64,000 bases of DNA from Rhodoferax potami (GCF_032193805.1 NZ_JAVBIK010000001.1:496001-560000), one strand, 5' to 3'; shown: positions 1 through 11,522, counted from the stretch's first letter. The notes: generated by a model not told the origin, from the sequence alone. Program-made: numbers and translations.

Positions 1-260
1 CCAAAACCCTCTACGGCATGTTGCACTGGGGTCTGAACGCGCAACAAGCGATCGACCTGCCCAACTTCGGCTCCCTGAATGGCCCTACCCTGTTGGAGGC
101 GGGGCGCTTCAGCCCGGCGGTGGTGCAGGCACTGAAAAGCAGGGGCCACACCGTCGTGGAGGTTCCGATGGCGAGCGGCCTGCAAGCCATCGCGCGCACC
201 CCCACGGGTTTCTTTGGGGGCGCGGATCCGCGGCGAGAAGGTGTGGTGCTGGGTGATTGA
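1..260 (+). CDS. ggt: Gamma-glutamyltransferase, C-terminal end (partial)
   Basis: The frame is open from base 3 to the TGA at 258-260, so only the last ~85 residues are present and the start lies outside the window. The visible part has the small-subunit C-terminus of gamma-glutamyltranspeptidases: a segment reading YGMLHWGLNAQQAIDLPN, a valine/glycine-rich stretch, a GHTV motif, and the closing pattern GGADPRREG. In this family the periplasmic enzyme hydrolyses or transfers the gamma-glutamyl group of glutathione after self-cleavage. The catalytic threonine lies upstream and cannot be checked. The assignment rests on the tail alone. Confidence 0.8.
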   Translation, partial: KTLYGMLHWGLNAQQAIDLPNFGSLNGPTLLEAGRFSPAVVQALKSRGHTVVEVPMASGLQAIARTPTGFFGGADPRREGVVLGD

Positions 261-275
261 ATTTTTATTCAGGCA

Positions 276-334
276 TCAAATCGGCCTCCAGCGCTCTTAG
301 AGCCTGCGCAAGCAGCTCCTTATTTGATAGCAAA
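276..334 (+). repeat. Dispersed Comamonadaceae-type repeat, intergenic copy
   Basis: This stretch in front of dnaG contains GCGCAAGCAGCTCC, then TTATTTG and ATAGCA. The same arrangement (GC-rich arm, AGCT with C or A, six to eight A/T-rich bases, TAGC) recurs at 16815, 28458 (reversed), 35753, 43998 (reversed), 52358 and 62327. I recall such elements as common in Rhodoferax and relatives; that part is memory. No function is known to me. Confidence 0.55.
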
Positions 335-396
335 TACCTTGCGCTAGCACAGCCGGACTGCTCCAGCGATCGGCGCAGGCTGCCTACAATCGCCCT

Positions 397-2424
397 ATGG
401 CCATCCCGCAAAGCTTCATCCAGGAACTCATCGCGCGCACCGATGTGGTGGAGATCGTGGGCCGCTATGTGCAGCTCAAAAAGGGCGGCGCCAACTTCAT
501 GGGCTTGTGCCCGTTTCACGGGGAAAAGTCGCCCTCGTTCTCGGTGAGCCCCGCCAAACAGTTCTACCACTGCTTCGGCTGCGGCAAAAACGGCAATGCC
601 ATCAGCTTTTTGATGGACCACGCCGGCATGACCTTCATCGAGGCCGTCAAAGACCTCGCCGGCCAATATGGCATGGTCATCCCTGAGGAAGAAGGCAGCC
701 CCCAGGACAAAGCCCGCGCCCAGGCGCAGCGCGAGAAGCAAAACACCCTCACCAGCGTGCTGGAAAAAGCCGGCGAGGCTTATAAGCGCGGACTCAAGGA
801 GTCACAACGCGCGATTCAGTATTTCAAAGGCCGCGGCCTGTCGGGCGAAATTGCCAAGCAATTCGGCCTGGGCTATGCCCCGGAAGGCTGGCGCAGCCTG
901 GCCAGCATCTTCCCGCAGTACGACGACCCCTTGCTCGTCGAGAGCGGCTTGGTGATCCTGCACGAGGCCGAAAACGGGGGCGAAGAAAAGCGCTACGACC
1001 GGTTCCGCGACCGGGTGATGTTCCCGATTCGCAATATCAAGGGCGAGTGCATCGGCTTTGGCGGGCGGGTGCTGGGCGATGAAAAGCCCAAATACCTCAA
1101 CTCGCCGGAAACCCCGGTGTTTAGCAAGGGGCGTGAGCTCTACGGCCTGTTTGAAGCCCGCAGCTCCCTGCGTGAGCATGGCTATGCGCTGGTCACCGAG
1201 GGCTATATGGACGTGGTGGCGCTGGCCCAGTTAGGCTTCCCCAACGCGGTGGCCACGCTCGGCACGGCCTGCACCAACGAGCATGTGCAAAAGCTGTTCC
1301 GCTTTACCGATGCGGTGGTCTTCAGCTTTGACGGCGATGCCGCCGGCCGCCGCGCCGCCCGCAAGGCGCTGGACGGCGCCCTGCCCTTTGCCACCGATGT
1401 GCGCAGCATCAAGTTTTTGTTCCTGCCCGCCGAGCACGACCCCGACAGCTTTATCCGCGCCTATGGCAAAGACGCCTTTGCCGACTACGTCAGCAAGGCC
1501 ACGCCACTGAGCCGGTTTTTGATCGAAGCGGCGCAAGAGGGCTGCGATCTCAGCTCCGCCGAGGGACGGGCCCGCATGTCCAGCCAAGCCAAGCCCTTAT
1601 GGAGCCAGTTGCCCGAGGGCGCGCTCAAGCTGCAACTGCTGAGCGAAATCGCCCAGCTGGTGCAGCTGCCCTCAGCCGAACTCGGCAGCCTGTGGTCAGG
1701 CGCCGGCACCAAGCCTGCCGCCGAAGCACCGCGCCGCAAGCGCGAAGCGGCGCCGGCCTCTGCGCCGAGCTTCGATGACGGCATGGGCGACATTCCCTAT
1801 TTTGATGACGACGAGCCTGCCGGGTTCTCGGAACCATGGGTGCCGCAAGAGGAGTGGAAAAAGAAGACCGAATGGAAGAAAGAGGGCTGGACGCCGCGCG
1901 GCAAAGGCGACGGCAAGTGGGAGGGTAAATGGCAAGGCAAAGGCGGCAAGTTCGGCAACCGTGAGGCTCGCCCCAGCGGCCCGCTGGCCAAACTCGATAG
2001 CCGTCCGGACCTTGCCGCCCGCATCTTGCTCAACCACAGTGAGCTCTGGGACATCCTTTCCAGCGAAGACCACAGCCTGTTGTGCGAACTGCCTGCCCCC
2101 CACGGCGAGCTGTTTACCTGGCTGGAAAGCCAATTGCATGAGCACGGCCCGGTCTCCCGGGGCACCTTGAAAGAAGAAATTGTGGGTCACCCGGCCGAGG
2201 ACTTGGTGCAGCGTCTGACCGCCGGCCCGGTAATGGCGAGTGAACCATTGCGTGAATCCGGCCCCGAGTTGCGCGATTTGCTCAACCGGATGCTGCTGGA
2301 CCGTATCGACGCACAGATGCGCGTGCTGGCAACCGATTCTGCCAACCTGGCCGAACTGCGGGTCCTGATGGACCGCAAAAAAGAACTGGGCAAACTACTT
2401 GCAGCCAGTTCGATTGACGCCTGA
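397..2424 (+). CDS. dnaG: DNA primase
   Basis: Makes RNA primers for Okazaki fragments and leading-strand starts, bound to DnaB helicase at the fork. The 675-residue protein has the CHC2 zinc finger at the N-terminus (C38, H41, C59, C62; CPFHGEKSPSF), the primase core, and a Toprim fold with E268 in EGYMD and the DGD motif near 311-313. The C-terminal helicase-binding region is roughly 530-675. Between core and C-terminal region lies an unusual linker (about 485-525) very rich in Lys, Trp and Gly. The start ATG at 397 gives the conserved MAIPQSFIQEL opening. It is followed by rpoD, the usual proteobacterial macromolecular-synthesis order, but rpoD appears to have its own promoter. Confidence 0.97.
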   Translation: MAIPQSFIQELIARTDVVEIVGRYVQLKKGGANFMGLCPFHGEKSPSFSVSPAKQFYHCFGCGKNGNAISFLMDHAGMTFIEAVKDLAGQYGMVIPEEEGSPQDKARAQAQREKQNTLTSVLEKAGEAYKRGLKESQRAIQYFKGRGLSGEIAKQFGLGYAPEGWRSLASIFPQYDDPLLVESGLVILHEAENGGEEKRYDRFRDRVMFPIRNIKGECIGFGGRVLGDEKPKYLNSPETPVFSKGRELYGLFEARSSLREHGYALVTEGYMDVVALAQLGFPNAVATLGTACTNEHVQKLFRFTDAVVFSFDGDAAGRRAARKALDGALPFATDVRSIKFLFLPAEHDPDSFIRAYGKDAFADYVSKATPLSRFLIEAAQEGCDLSSAEGRARMSSQAKPLWSQLPEGALKLQLLSEIAQLVQLPSAELGSLWSGAGTKPAAEAPRRKREAAPASAPSFDDGMGDIPYFDDDEPAGFSEPWVPQEEWKKKTEWKKEGWTPRGKGDGKWEGKWQGKGGKFGNREARPSGPLAKLDSRPDLAARILLNHSELWDILSSEDHSLLCELPAPHGELFTWLESQLHEHGPVSRGTLKEEIVGHPAEDLVQRLTAGPVMASEPLRESGPELRDLLNRMLLDRIDAQMRVLATDSANLAELRVLMDRKKELGKLLAASSIDA

Positions 2425-2478
2425 AGCCTAACGCCTGGCCAGGACCGCCGTGGCCCACCGGCCTGCGCACCCCCTGCT

Positions 2479-2505
2479 GTTGTCGGGCGAAGTTCGTCCG
2501 ACAAC
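2479..2505 (+). terminator. Hairpin downstream of dnaG
   Basis: Perfect 8-bp arms GTTGTCGG and CCGACAAC enclose a further CGA/TCG pairing, making a long stem. No T-run follows, so it is not a classical intrinsic terminator. It may protect the dnaG mRNA end, give partial termination, or bind a protein. Confidence 0.4.
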
Positions 2506-2533
2506 TCTTGGGCTTGTCAATAGCAACTATAAT
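2506..2533 (+). promoter_or_regulatory. Probable rpoD promoter and long 5' leader
   Basis: A perfect -10 hexamer TATAAT lies at 2528-2533. The best-placed -35 is only TCTTGG (2506-2511, 16-base spacer), which is weak. The TTGTCA at 2514-2519 is too close (8 bases). The leader from here to the rpoD start is about 220 bases. In the rest of the gene-free stretch 2425-2762 I see no open frame with a ribosome site and no tRNA. Confidence 0.5.
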
Positions 2534-2762
2534 GTCTGATTAGTTCGGCAAGAGCGACAGCAGCACCTCCGGGTCAGGCCACCGTGAATAGTTCATCACA
2601 ACAGGCCACCTTACCGCAAGGACTGCATTCCAAATGATCGCCCTCCCATCTTGCCAATGGGGAATTTGATTCCCTGCCTAGCCACTACATCGCGTTTGAG
2701 CGCAGCGTCAGCCGGCAACTGTTCTGTCGTTTGTTAGTTTTTTGTTGTCCCGAGGTTTCTGC

Positions 2763-5075
<2,313 letters not shown>

Positions 5076-5102
5076 AGCCCGCCGGCTTCACTACAAGCCA
5101 TT

Positions 5103-5147
5103 TAGCGCCCCAGCCCACATGCAATGTGCGCGGGGCGCTATTTTTTT
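5103..5147 (+). terminator. rpoD intrinsic terminator
   Basis: Arms TAGCGCCCC (5103-5111) and GGGGCGCTA (5132-5140) form a perfect 9-bp stem followed by seven T (5141-5147). The following TGATAGCA resembles one end of the dispersed repeat seen elsewhere, so a repeat copy may have been recruited as the terminator. Confidence 0.9.
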
Positions 5148-5197
5148 GATAGCACCCATTCCAACCAACCGATCGAAAAGATCGCTTTGTCATTCGT

Positions 5198-6040
5198 ATG
5201 GCTCACGACATCCCCTACCAACTCGCCGGCGTGATGGGCTGGCCCGTCGCGCACTCGCGCTCCCCGGTCATCCATAACCACTGGATTGCCGAACATGGCC
5301 TGCGCGGCGCCTATGTGTTGCTGCCGGTGCAGCCCGCACGCCTGGAGCAAGCGTTGCGCGCCCTGCCCGTTCTCGGAATTGCCGGCTGCAACCTGACCAT
5401 TCCTCACAAAGTCGATGCGATGTCCATCGTGGACCATGTGGATGCACTCGGTCAGCGTATCGGTGCGGTGAACACGATTGTGGTGAATACAGATGGCTCC
5501 CTGAGTGGTCGCAACACTGATGCCTTCGGCTTTGTCCAGAGTCTTTACGAAGCGGGTAGCCCGTGGCAACCTGCCAGCGGGCCGGTTTGTGTGGTCGGGG
5601 CTGGCGGTGCGGCGCGCGCCGTCGTGGTGGGCCTGCTGGATGCAGGCGTCCCGGAAATCCGGCTCACCAACCGCAGCGATGGCAAAGCCACCGAGATGGC
5701 CGGTGAATTTGGTGACAAGGTCAAGGCCGTCGCCTGGTCAGAAAGGCACGCCTGCCTGGAGGGCTGTGCGCTACTGGTCAACACCACCAACCAAGGCATG
5801 CACGGCCAGCCTGCACTCGACCTGCGGCTGGACGCGCTCCCGGCCACAGCGCTGGTGTCGGACATTGTGTATGTCCCGATGGAGACGCCCTTGCTTACCG
5901 CCGCGGCGGCACGTGGGAACCCCACCGCCAACGGGCTCGGCATGCTGCTGCATCAAGCCCGCCCGGCGTTTGAGGCATGGTTTGGAACCATGCCCTCTAT
6001 CAGTCCGGAACTGCTGCAAAAGATCAAAGCGACCTTCTGA
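5198..6040 (+). CDS. aroE: Shikimate dehydrogenase
   Basis: Reduces 3-dehydroshikimate to shikimate with NADPH in the pathway to aromatic amino acids and folate. The 280-residue length is normal. Visible motifs are the substrate-binding SRSP at 20-23, NLTIPHK (catalytic Lys near 70), the NTD signature (GRNTDAFGF), the glycine-rich nucleotide loop GAGGAARA at about 134, and the C-terminal NGLGMLLHQ. The gene stands alone between the rpoD terminator and a convergent small gene. Confidence 0.96.
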   Translation: MAHDIPYQLAGVMGWPVAHSRSPVIHNHWIAEHGLRGAYVLLPVQPARLEQALRALPVLGIAGCNLTIPHKVDAMSIVDHVDALGQRIGAVNTIVVNTDGSLSGRNTDAFGFVQSLYEAGSPWQPASGPVCVVGAGGAARAVVVGLLDAGVPEIRLTNRSDGKATEMAGEFGDKVKAVAWSERHACLEGCALLVNTTNQGMHGQPALDLRLDALPATALVSDIVYVPMETPLLTAAAARGNPTANGLGMLLHQARPAFEAWFGTMPSISPELLQKIKATF

Positions 6041-6071
6041 AGGTTGCAGGCGTCCGAACGAAGGGCGGCTT

Positions 6072-6353
6072 TTAGTCGCCTGCCTTGGCGCTACGTTCGC
6101 CCACGAAACGGAACGCAAACAGCAAGGCCTCTTCAAGAGACAGGTCAATTGCCTGGCGCTCTTGTTCCGTCAAATAAAACATCAAATCCACGTCGTGGCG
6201 TACATAGCGCGCCGGCAGGCGGTTCAGCGCAACGCACGCCACATCACCCAACATATCGTTGTTGAAAGCCGGAAACTCGGCAGCCCGGCGGACGACCTCC
6301 TCAAAAACCAGGCGCTCGTAGTAGTTGTGGACCAGCTCAAAGTTGAAAGCCAT
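6072..6353 (-). CDS. ComFB-like small protein
   Basis: A 93-residue protein with the ComFB family pattern: an N-terminal helix with NYYERLVFEEV, then DVACVALNRLPARYVRHDVD. Family members are tied to late competence in Bacillus, and some have been reported (from memory) to bind cyclic dinucleotides. The function here is unknown. ATG 6353 was chosen over the in-frame ATG at 6374 because GGAGG lies nine bases before it. The Cys motif of Bacillus ComFB is absent. The gene is convergent with aroE and divergent from the HxlR-type gene. A comEC gene lies 28 kb away, so a competence link is only suggestive. Confidence 0.7.
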   Translation of the reverse strand: MAFNFELVHNYYERLVFEEVVRRAAEFPAFNNDMLGDVACVALNRLPARYVRHDVDLMFYLTEQERQAIDLSLEEALLFAFRFVGERSAKAGD

Positions 6354-6479
6354 GTGAAAAAACCTCCGGATCATGAATCACCGCACCTTAGCATCGTGGG
6401 CACGCAGTGGCAAGCCGGACACATAGGTATGCGTTTGTAAGTCTGGCGCCCTGTTTACCTGTGCCAACAGCTATGAAAC

Positions 6480-6508
6480 TTGTAGCAAGCAGAAAACTGC
6501 GCTATAGT
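6480..6508 (+). promoter_or_regulatory. Sigma-70 promoter of the HxlR-type regulator
   Basis: TTGTAG (6480-6485) and TATAGT (6503-6508) are separated by exactly 17 bases, close to consensus, and lie about 70 bases upstream of the start codon at 6577. Confidence 0.75.
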
Positions 6509-6576
6509 TTCCGCTCGTTTTAGGAATCCGGCCGCATGGCCGGCCCACCATCAAGATACATAAAAAGGGCAAGGTA

Positions 6577-6888
6577 ATGAGTGCAAAAGAAACGGTCGCA
6601 GTGGGCCAATTGTTGGAACTCTTGGAATCCCGTTATGCGATACGCGTTTTGTGGGCCCTTCGCGACGGCCACGCACAAACCTTCCGCTTGCTGCAAGACA
6701 GCGTCGGTGGAATTACCCCCAACACCCTGAATACCCGGATCAAAGAATTGCGCGAAGCCGGCCTCCTGACCCACGGTACCGACGGCTATGTAGTGACATC
6801 CGCAGGTGCAGATTTGCTCAAGCGCCTGGGTGACTTGCAGGCGTTTGCCGTGAAGTGGTCTACCGCTCAGGCAAAAAAGGCGAAGTAA
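6577..6888 (+). CDS. HxlR-family winged-helix regulator
   Basis: A 103-residue single-domain DNA-binding protein. The fold signature is a first helix (LLELLESRYAIRVLWALRDG), the recognition-helix motif ITPNTLNTRIKELREAGLL, and a wing ending in YVVTSAGADLL. HxlR proteins usually sense redox-active or electrophilic compounds. The N-terminal cysteine used by many of them is absent, so the signal cannot be inferred. It has its own promoter and terminator, so it forms a one-gene unit. No target is evident. Confidence 0.8.
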   Translation: MSAKETVAVGQLLELLESRYAIRVLWALRDGHAQTFRLLQDSVGGITPNTLNTRIKELREAGLLTHGTDGYVVTSAGADLLKRLGDLQAFAVKWSTAQAKKAK

Positions 6889-6923
6889 ACCGCTGCCGGC
6901 CGTTTAACGGCCTGAATCCTGCA

Positions 6924-6949
6924 GACAGGCCATGGCCTGTCTTTTTTTT
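6924..6949 (+). terminator. Intrinsic terminator
   Basis: GACAGGCCATGGCCTGTC is an uninterrupted 18-base palindrome (6924-6941) followed by eight T. It ends the HxlR-type unit and separates it from the FKBP gene. Confidence 0.92.
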
Positions 6950-7039
6950 GGCTGGGGCATAATTTATGGTTTTTCCGGCCGCCAGCACCCAGTGCGTTTG
7001 CGCGACCTGCTCCTGTTTTTATAGCAAAAGGATTTGAAT

Positions 7040-7393
7040 ATGCCTACTACCGCCAGCGGACTCCAGTTTGAAGACACGATTGAAGGCACCGGCGACGAAG
7101 CCAAAAAAGGCCAAAGCGTCACCGTGCATTACACAGGCTGGCTCTACAACGATGGCGTGCAAGGCGCCAAGTTCGATTCCAGCAAAGACCGCAACGATCC
7201 GTTTGTGTTCCATCTGGGCGCCGGCATGGTGATCCGCGGTTGGGACGAGGGCGTGGCCGGCATGAAAGTCGGCGGGGCCCGCACCCTGATCATCCCTGCA
7301 GCGCTAGGCTACGGTGCCCGCGGTGCCGGCGGCGTGATCCCCCCCAATGCAACCCTGAAGTTCGACGTGGAATTGCTGGGTGTGCGCGGCTAA
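7040..7393 (+). CDS. FKBP-type peptidyl-prolyl isomerase
   Basis: Catalyses cis/trans isomerisation of proline bonds. The 117-residue protein is one complete FKBP domain with no signal peptide, so cytoplasmic. Key pieces are VTVHYTGWL, FDSS, FHLGAGMVIRGWDEGVAGM and the C-terminal GGVIPPNATLKFDVELL. The Tyr, Asp and Trp of the active pocket are present. ATG 7040 was chosen because AAAAGGA ends eight bases upstream; a TTG at 7034 is in frame but worse placed. It lies directly upstream of the heat-shock genes but is not obviously co-transcribed with them. Confidence 0.95.
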   Translation: MPTTASGLQFEDTIEGTGDEAKKGQSVTVHYTGWLYNDGVQGAKFDSSKDRNDPFVFHLGAGMVIRGWDEGVAGMKVGGARTLIIPAALGYGARGAGGVIPPNATLKFDVELLGVRG

Positions 7394-7452
7394 TTCCGCA
7401 GCCTCTCCGTGACACATCTTCCGGATGACCGCACGGCATCCGGAAACTCCCT

Positions 7453-7480
7453 CTTGAAACAAGGTTATGCGTCGCCATAT
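7453..7480 (+). promoter_or_regulatory. Sigma-32 heat-shock promoter of grpE
   Basis: CTTGAAA (7453-7459) is followed after 13 bases by CGCCATAT (7473-7480), close to the sigma-32 consensus CTTGAAA / CCCCATNT. It lies 34 bases upstream of the grpE start, which fits the known regulon. Confidence 0.88.
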
Positions 7481-7513
7481 AGAGCGCAATCGCATTCAAC
7501 CGGATAGAACAGC

Positions 7514-8077
7514 ATGTCTGATACCCCAAGCCCATCCAGCCCCAACCCGGCCGCTGACGCGGCACAAAGCCCCGAAGAAATTCTCGCAGCGGCCGCTGCG
7601 AACGAGGGCGACGCCTTGGCCCAAGCCCAAGCAGAACTTGCCACGTTGAAAGCCAAAAGCAGTGAATTGGCTGACCAATTCTTGCGCGCCAAAGCCGAAG
7701 CAGAAAACGCCCGCCGCCGCGCTGAAGACGAAATCTCCAAAGCCCGCAAGTTTGCGGTGGAAAGCTTTGCCGAGAGCATGTTGCCCGTGGCAGACAGCCT
7801 GGAAGCCGGTCTTGTGATCAAAGACGCCACCCCCGAGCAGATCCGCGAAGGCGCCCAAGCCACCCTGCGCCAATTGACAGCTGCACTTGAGCGCAACAAG
7901 GTGATCGCCATCGCACCGGCTGCCGGCACCAAATTCGATCCGCACCATCACCAAGCCATCAGCGTGGTGCCTTCCGAGCAGGAAGCCAACACCGTGGTCA
8001 ATGTGCTGCAAAAGGGCTACTCCATTGCTGATCGCGTGCTGCGCCCGGCCTTGGTCACCGTGTCTGCCCCCAAGTAA
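7514..8077 (+). CDS. grpE: Nucleotide exchange factor GrpE
   Basis: Releases ADP from DnaK to complete the chaperone cycle. The 187-residue protein has the family layout: a disordered Ser/Pro/Ala N-terminus, a long dimerising coiled coil (roughly 30-90) with [19 protein letters not shown], and a C-terminal beta domain with [11 protein letters not shown] and [18 protein letters not shown]. It is the first gene of grpE-dnaK-dnaJ, the typical betaproteobacterial order, under a sigma-32 promoter. Confidence 0.97.
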   Translation: MSDTPSPSSPNPAADAAQSPEEILAAAAANEGDALAQAQAELATLKAKSSELADQFLRAKAEAENARRRAEDEISKARKFAVESFAESMLPVADSLEAGLVIKDATPEQIREGAQATLRQLTAALERNKVIAIAPAAGTKFDPHHHQAISVVPSEQEANTVVNVLQKGYSIADRVLRPALVTVSAPK

Positions 8078-8134
8078 GTGCGACAGCGCACAACCAGCCG
8101 ACCGGATTAATCGTAATTTTTGAGCGGTTGGGCA

Positions 8135-8160
8135 CTTGAAACGTTTTGAGTAGCCCACAC
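8135..8160 (+). promoter_or_regulatory. Possible second sigma-32 promoter, before dnaK
   Basis: CTTGAAA (8135-8141) is an exact -35 match. The best -10 is GCCCACAC (8153-8160), with an 11-base spacer that is shorter than usual. It would give dnaK its own heat-shock start 40 bases upstream of the ATG. Confidence 0.5.
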
Positions 8161-8200
8161 CTTATCCACATCTGAATTTTTAGAGTTTTAGGAGTACACC

Positions 8201-10147
8201 ATGGGAAGAATCATCGGCATTGACTTGGGAACCACCAACAGCTGCGTGGCTGTGATGGAAGGCAACACGCCCAAAGTGATCGAAAACGCGGAAGGCGCGC
8301 GCACCACCCCGTCCATCATTGCGTACCAGGAAGACGGCGAAGTGTTGGTGGGCGCATCCGCCAAGCGCCAAGCTGTGACCAACCCCCGTAACACTCTTTA
8401 CGCAGTGAAGCGCCTGATCGGTCGCAAGTTCACTGAGAAAGAAGTCCAGAAAGACATCGACCTGATGCCCTACACCATTGCGGCTGCCGATAACGGCGAC
8501 GCATGGGTAGAAGTGCGTGGCAATAAGCTGGCGCCTCAGCAGGTCAGCGCTGACGTACTGCGCAAGATGAAGAAGACCGCCGAAGACTACCTCGGCGAAG
8601 AAGTGACCGAGGCCGTGATTACCGTGCCCGCGTACTTCAACGACGCACAGCGCCAAGCCACTAAGGATGCTGGCCGCATTGCCGGTCTGGATGTCAAGCG
8701 CATCATCAACGAACCTACCGCGGCTGCCTTGGCATTCGGTATGGACAAGAACGAAAAGGGCGACCGCAAGATTGCCGTGTACGACTTGGGTGGCGGCACC
8801 TTTGACGTGTCCATCATCGAAATCGCTGACGTCGATGGCGAAAAGCAGTTCGAAGTGTTGTCTACCAACGGTGACACCTTCCTGGGCGGTGAAGACTTCG
8901 ACCAACGCGTGATCGACTTCATCATCACCGAGTTCAAGAAAGAACAAGGCGTCGACCTGTCCAAGGACGTGCTGGCCCTGCAACGCTTGAAGGAAGCCGC
9001 TGAAAAGGCCAAGATCGAACTGTCCAGCAGTTCGCAAACCGACATCAACCTGCCCTACATCACTGCAGACGCGTCCGGCCCCAAGCACTTGAACGTCAAG
9101 CTGACCCGAGCCAAGCTGGAGTCCTTGGTGGAAGAGCTGATCGAGCGCACCATTGCCCCTATCCGTACCGCCCTGAAGGACGCTGGCGTGTCCGCCTCCG
9201 AAGTGCATGACGTGATTCTGGTCGGTGGCATGACCCGCATGCCCAAGGTGCAAGAGAAGGTCAAGGAGTTGTTCGGTAAGGAGCCACGCAAGGACGTGAA
9301 CCCTGACGAAGCCGTGGCCGTGGGCGCTGCGATCCAAGGCCAAGTGCTCTCCGGTGACCGCAAAGACGTGTTGCTGTTGGACGTGACTCCCCTGTCCCTA
9401 GGTATTGAAACCCTGGGTGGCGTCATGACCAAGATGATCACCAAGAACACCACCATCCCAACCAAGTTTGCGCAGACCTTCTCGACCGCAGAAGATAACC
9501 AGCCTGCCGTGACTATCAAGGTGTTCCAGGGTGAACGCGAAATCGCGGCGGTGAACAAGATGCTGGGCGAATTCAACCTCGAAGGCATCCCACCCGCAGC
9601 GCGCGGCACACCCCAGATCGAAGTGTCTTTTGACATTGACGCGAACGGCATCTTGCACGTAGGCGCCAAGGACAAGGGCACCGGCAAGGAAAACAAGATC
9701 ACCATCAAGGCCAACTCCGGCTTGTCGGAAGACGAAATCCAGCAAATGGTGAAAGACGCCGAGCTGAATGCAGCCGACGACAAGAAGAAGCTGGAACTGG
9801 TGCAGGCCCGTAACGAAGCCGAAGCCAACGCCCACAGCGTCAAGAAGAGCCTGACCGAGTACGGCGACAAGCTGGACGCCGGCGAAAAGGAAAAGATCGA
9901 AGCGGCCATCAAGGACGTGGAAGACAGCCTGAAGTCTGACGACAAAGACGCGATCAAGGCAAAGAGCGAAGCCCTGATGGCAGCCAGCCAGAAGCTGGGT
10001 GAGAAGATGTACGCTGACATGCAAGCCAAGCAAGCCGCTGAAGGTGGCGAGCAGCCTGCTGGTGCAGAGCAAAGCGCACAGGGCTCCAAGCCAGCAGACG
10101 ATGACAACATCGTGGACGCTGAAGTCAAAGAAGTCAAAAAAGGCTAA
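8201..10147 (+). CDS. dnaK: Chaperone DnaK (Hsp70)
   Basis: ATP-driven chaperone that binds exposed hydrophobic segments and works with DnaJ and GrpE. The 648 residues cover the full protein: ATPase domain with GIDLGTTNS (5-13), the phosphate-binding [13 protein letters not shown], the adenosine-loop [10 protein letters not shown], the interdomain linker followed by [15 protein letters not shown], the substrate-binding beta domain, the helical lid, and an acidic tail [15 protein letters not shown] typical of bacterial DnaK. AGGAG lies 7 bases before ATG 8201. A strong terminator follows, so dnaJ probably depends on readthrough or a promoter of its own. Confidence 0.98.
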   Translation: MGRIIGIDLGTTNSCVAVMEGNTPKVIENAEGARTTPSIIAYQEDGEVLVGASAKRQAVTNPRNTLYAVKRLIGRKFTEKEVQKDIDLMPYTIAAADNGDAWVEVRGNKLAPQQVSADVLRKMKKTAEDYLGEEVTEAVITVPAYFNDAQRQATKDAGRIAGLDVKRIINEPTAAALAFGMDKNEKGDRKIAVYDLGGGTFDVSIIEIADVDGEKQFEVLSTNGDTFLGGEDFDQRVIDFIITEFKKEQGVDLSKDVLALQRLKEAAEKAKIELSSSSQTDINLPYITADASGPKHLNVKLTRAKLESLVEELIERTIAPIRTALKDAGVSASEVHDVILVGGMTRMPKVQEKVKELFGKEPRKDVNPDEAVAVGAAIQGQVLSGDRKDVLLLDVTPLSLGIETLGGVMTKMITKNTTIPTKFAQTFSTAEDNQPAVTIKVFQGEREIAAVNKMLGEFNLEGIPPAARGTPQIEVSFDIDANGILHVGAKDKGTGKENKITIKANSGLSEDEIQQMVKDAELNAADDKKKLELVQARNEAEANAHSVKKSLTEYGDKLDAGEKEKIEAAIKDVEDSLKSDDKDAIKAKSEALMAASQKLGEKMYADMQAKQAAEGGEQPAGAEQSAQGSKPADDDNIVDAEVKEVKKG

Positions 10148-10174
10148 GCTGGCACACTAGCGCAGCACAAAGAT

Positions 10175-10212
10175 GCCGCGTTGAACGCCACTTGGGGTTC
10201 AACGCGGCTTTT
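10175..10212 (+). terminator. Terminator between dnaK and dnaJ
   Basis: Twelve-base arms GCCGCGTTGAAC and GTTCAACGCGGC pair perfectly around a 10-base loop, followed by TTTT. Being inside the chaperone operon it likely lowers dnaJ output relative to dnaK. Confidence 0.85.
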
Positions 10213-10238
10213 CTGTTGTTTACAGGCAAAAGAGACAC

Positions 10239-11369
10239 ATGGCCAAACGCGACTATTACGAAGTTCTGGGCGTCAGCAAGACCGCTACGGAAGAAGAGAT
10301 CAAAAAGGCCTATCGCAAATTGGCGATGAAGCACCACCCTGACCGCAATCAGGGTGATGCCGCCAAAGCCGCAGAAGAGAAATTCAAAGAGGCCAAAGAG
10401 GCCTACGAGATGCTCTCTGACGCCCAAAAGCGTGCGGCCTATGACCAGTACGGTCACGCCGGCGTGGACCCCAACCGGGGTGGCGGCGGTGGCGAGGGCT
10501 ATGGCGGCTTTGCCGAAGCCTTCGGCGATATCTTTGGCGACATGTTCGGCCAACAGCGCGGCGGTGCGCGGGGTGGACGTCAGGTCTACCGTGGCAGCGA
10601 TTTGAGCTACGCCATGGAAGTCACCCTGGAAGAAGCGGCACGCGGCAAAGACGCGCAGATCCGCATCCCCAGCTGGGACAACTGCGACACCTGCAAAGGC
10701 ACCGGCGCCAAACCCGGCACCCAAGTCAAAACCTGCGGCACCTGTAATGGAGCGGGTACGGTGCAGATGCGTCAAGGCTTTTTCAGCGTCCAGCAGACCT
10801 GCCCCACCTGCCGCGGCAATGGCAAGGTCATCCCTGACCCCTGCAATGCCTGCAGCGGCCAAGGCAAGATCAAGCGCCAGAAAACCCTGGAAGTCAAAAT
10901 CCCGGCGGGTATCGACGGCGGCATGCGCATCCGCAGCGCAGGTAACGGCGAGCCGGGTACCAATGGCGGCCCACCCGGCGACCTGTACATCGAAATCCGC
11001 CTCAAGAAGCACGACATCTTTGAGCGTGATGGCGATGACATCCATTGCTCTGTACCCATCAGCTTCATCACCGCAGCGTTGGGTGGCGAGATTGATGTGC
11101 CTACGCTGGCTGGCAAAGCGGCGATCGACATTCCCGAAGGTACCCAAACCGGCAAGCAGTTCCGCCTGCGCGGCAAGGGCATCAAGGGCGTGCGCTCCAG
11201 CTACCCCGGCGACCTGTATTGCCACATCACGGTGGAAACACCGGTCAAGCTCACCGAGCACCAGCGCAAGCTGCTCAAGGAGTTGGATGAGTCGTTCAAA
11301 AAAGGCGGCAGCAAGCACTCGCCCACCGGCGACAGTTGGACAGATCGCCTGAAGAGCTTCTTTAGCTGA
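10239..11369 (+). CDS. dnaJ: Co-chaperone DnaJ
   Basis: Delivers clients to DnaK and stimulates its ATPase. The 376-residue type I Hsp40 has the J-domain with HPD at 33-35, a Gly-rich stretch ([11 protein letters not shown]), four CXXCXGXG zinc motifs ([32 protein letters not shown]), and the C-terminal substrate-binding domains. All key residues are present. It is the last gene of the heat-shock group and is closed by an intrinsic terminator. Confidence 0.98.
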   Translation: MAKRDYYEVLGVSKTATEEEIKKAYRKLAMKHHPDRNQGDAAKAAEEKFKEAKEAYEMLSDAQKRAAYDQYGHAGVDPNRGGGGGEGYGGFAEAFGDIFGDMFGQQRGGARGGRQVYRGSDLSYAMEVTLEEAARGKDAQIRIPSWDNCDTCKGTGAKPGTQVKTCGTCNGAGTVQMRQGFFSVQQTCPTCRGNGKVIPDPCNACSGQGKIKRQKTLEVKIPAGIDGGMRIRSAGNGEPGTNGGPPGDLYIEIRLKKHDIFERDGDDIHCSVPISFITAALGGEIDVPTLAGKAAIDIPEGTQTGKQFRLRGKGIKGVRSSYPGDLYCHITVETPVKLTEHQRKLLKELDESFKKGGSKHSPTGDSWTDRLKSFFS

Positions 11370-11405
11370 TCGGCCATGCCCTAAGGGGCTGCCACCGGCC
11401 CGACC

Positions 11406-11443
11406 AAGCCGCCACGATCGCCCAGCGATCCGGCGGCTTTTTT
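11406..11443 (+). terminator. dnaJ terminator
   Basis: Arms AAGCCGCC and GGCGGCTT, with an inner GATCGC/GCGATC pairing, form a long stem ending in a run of six T. Confidence 0.88.
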
Positions 11444-11522
11444 ACGCATGTTGGCGCCATGCCGGCCCCGCCGTAGCCTGCCAAGTCGCCGACAAGCGCG
11501 GCTGGGCAGGCACAATCGGGGG

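Noticed and set aside
2514-2533. TTGTCA and TATAAT as a promoter pair
   Set aside because: Only 8 bases separate them; the -10 box is kept but this -35 is not.
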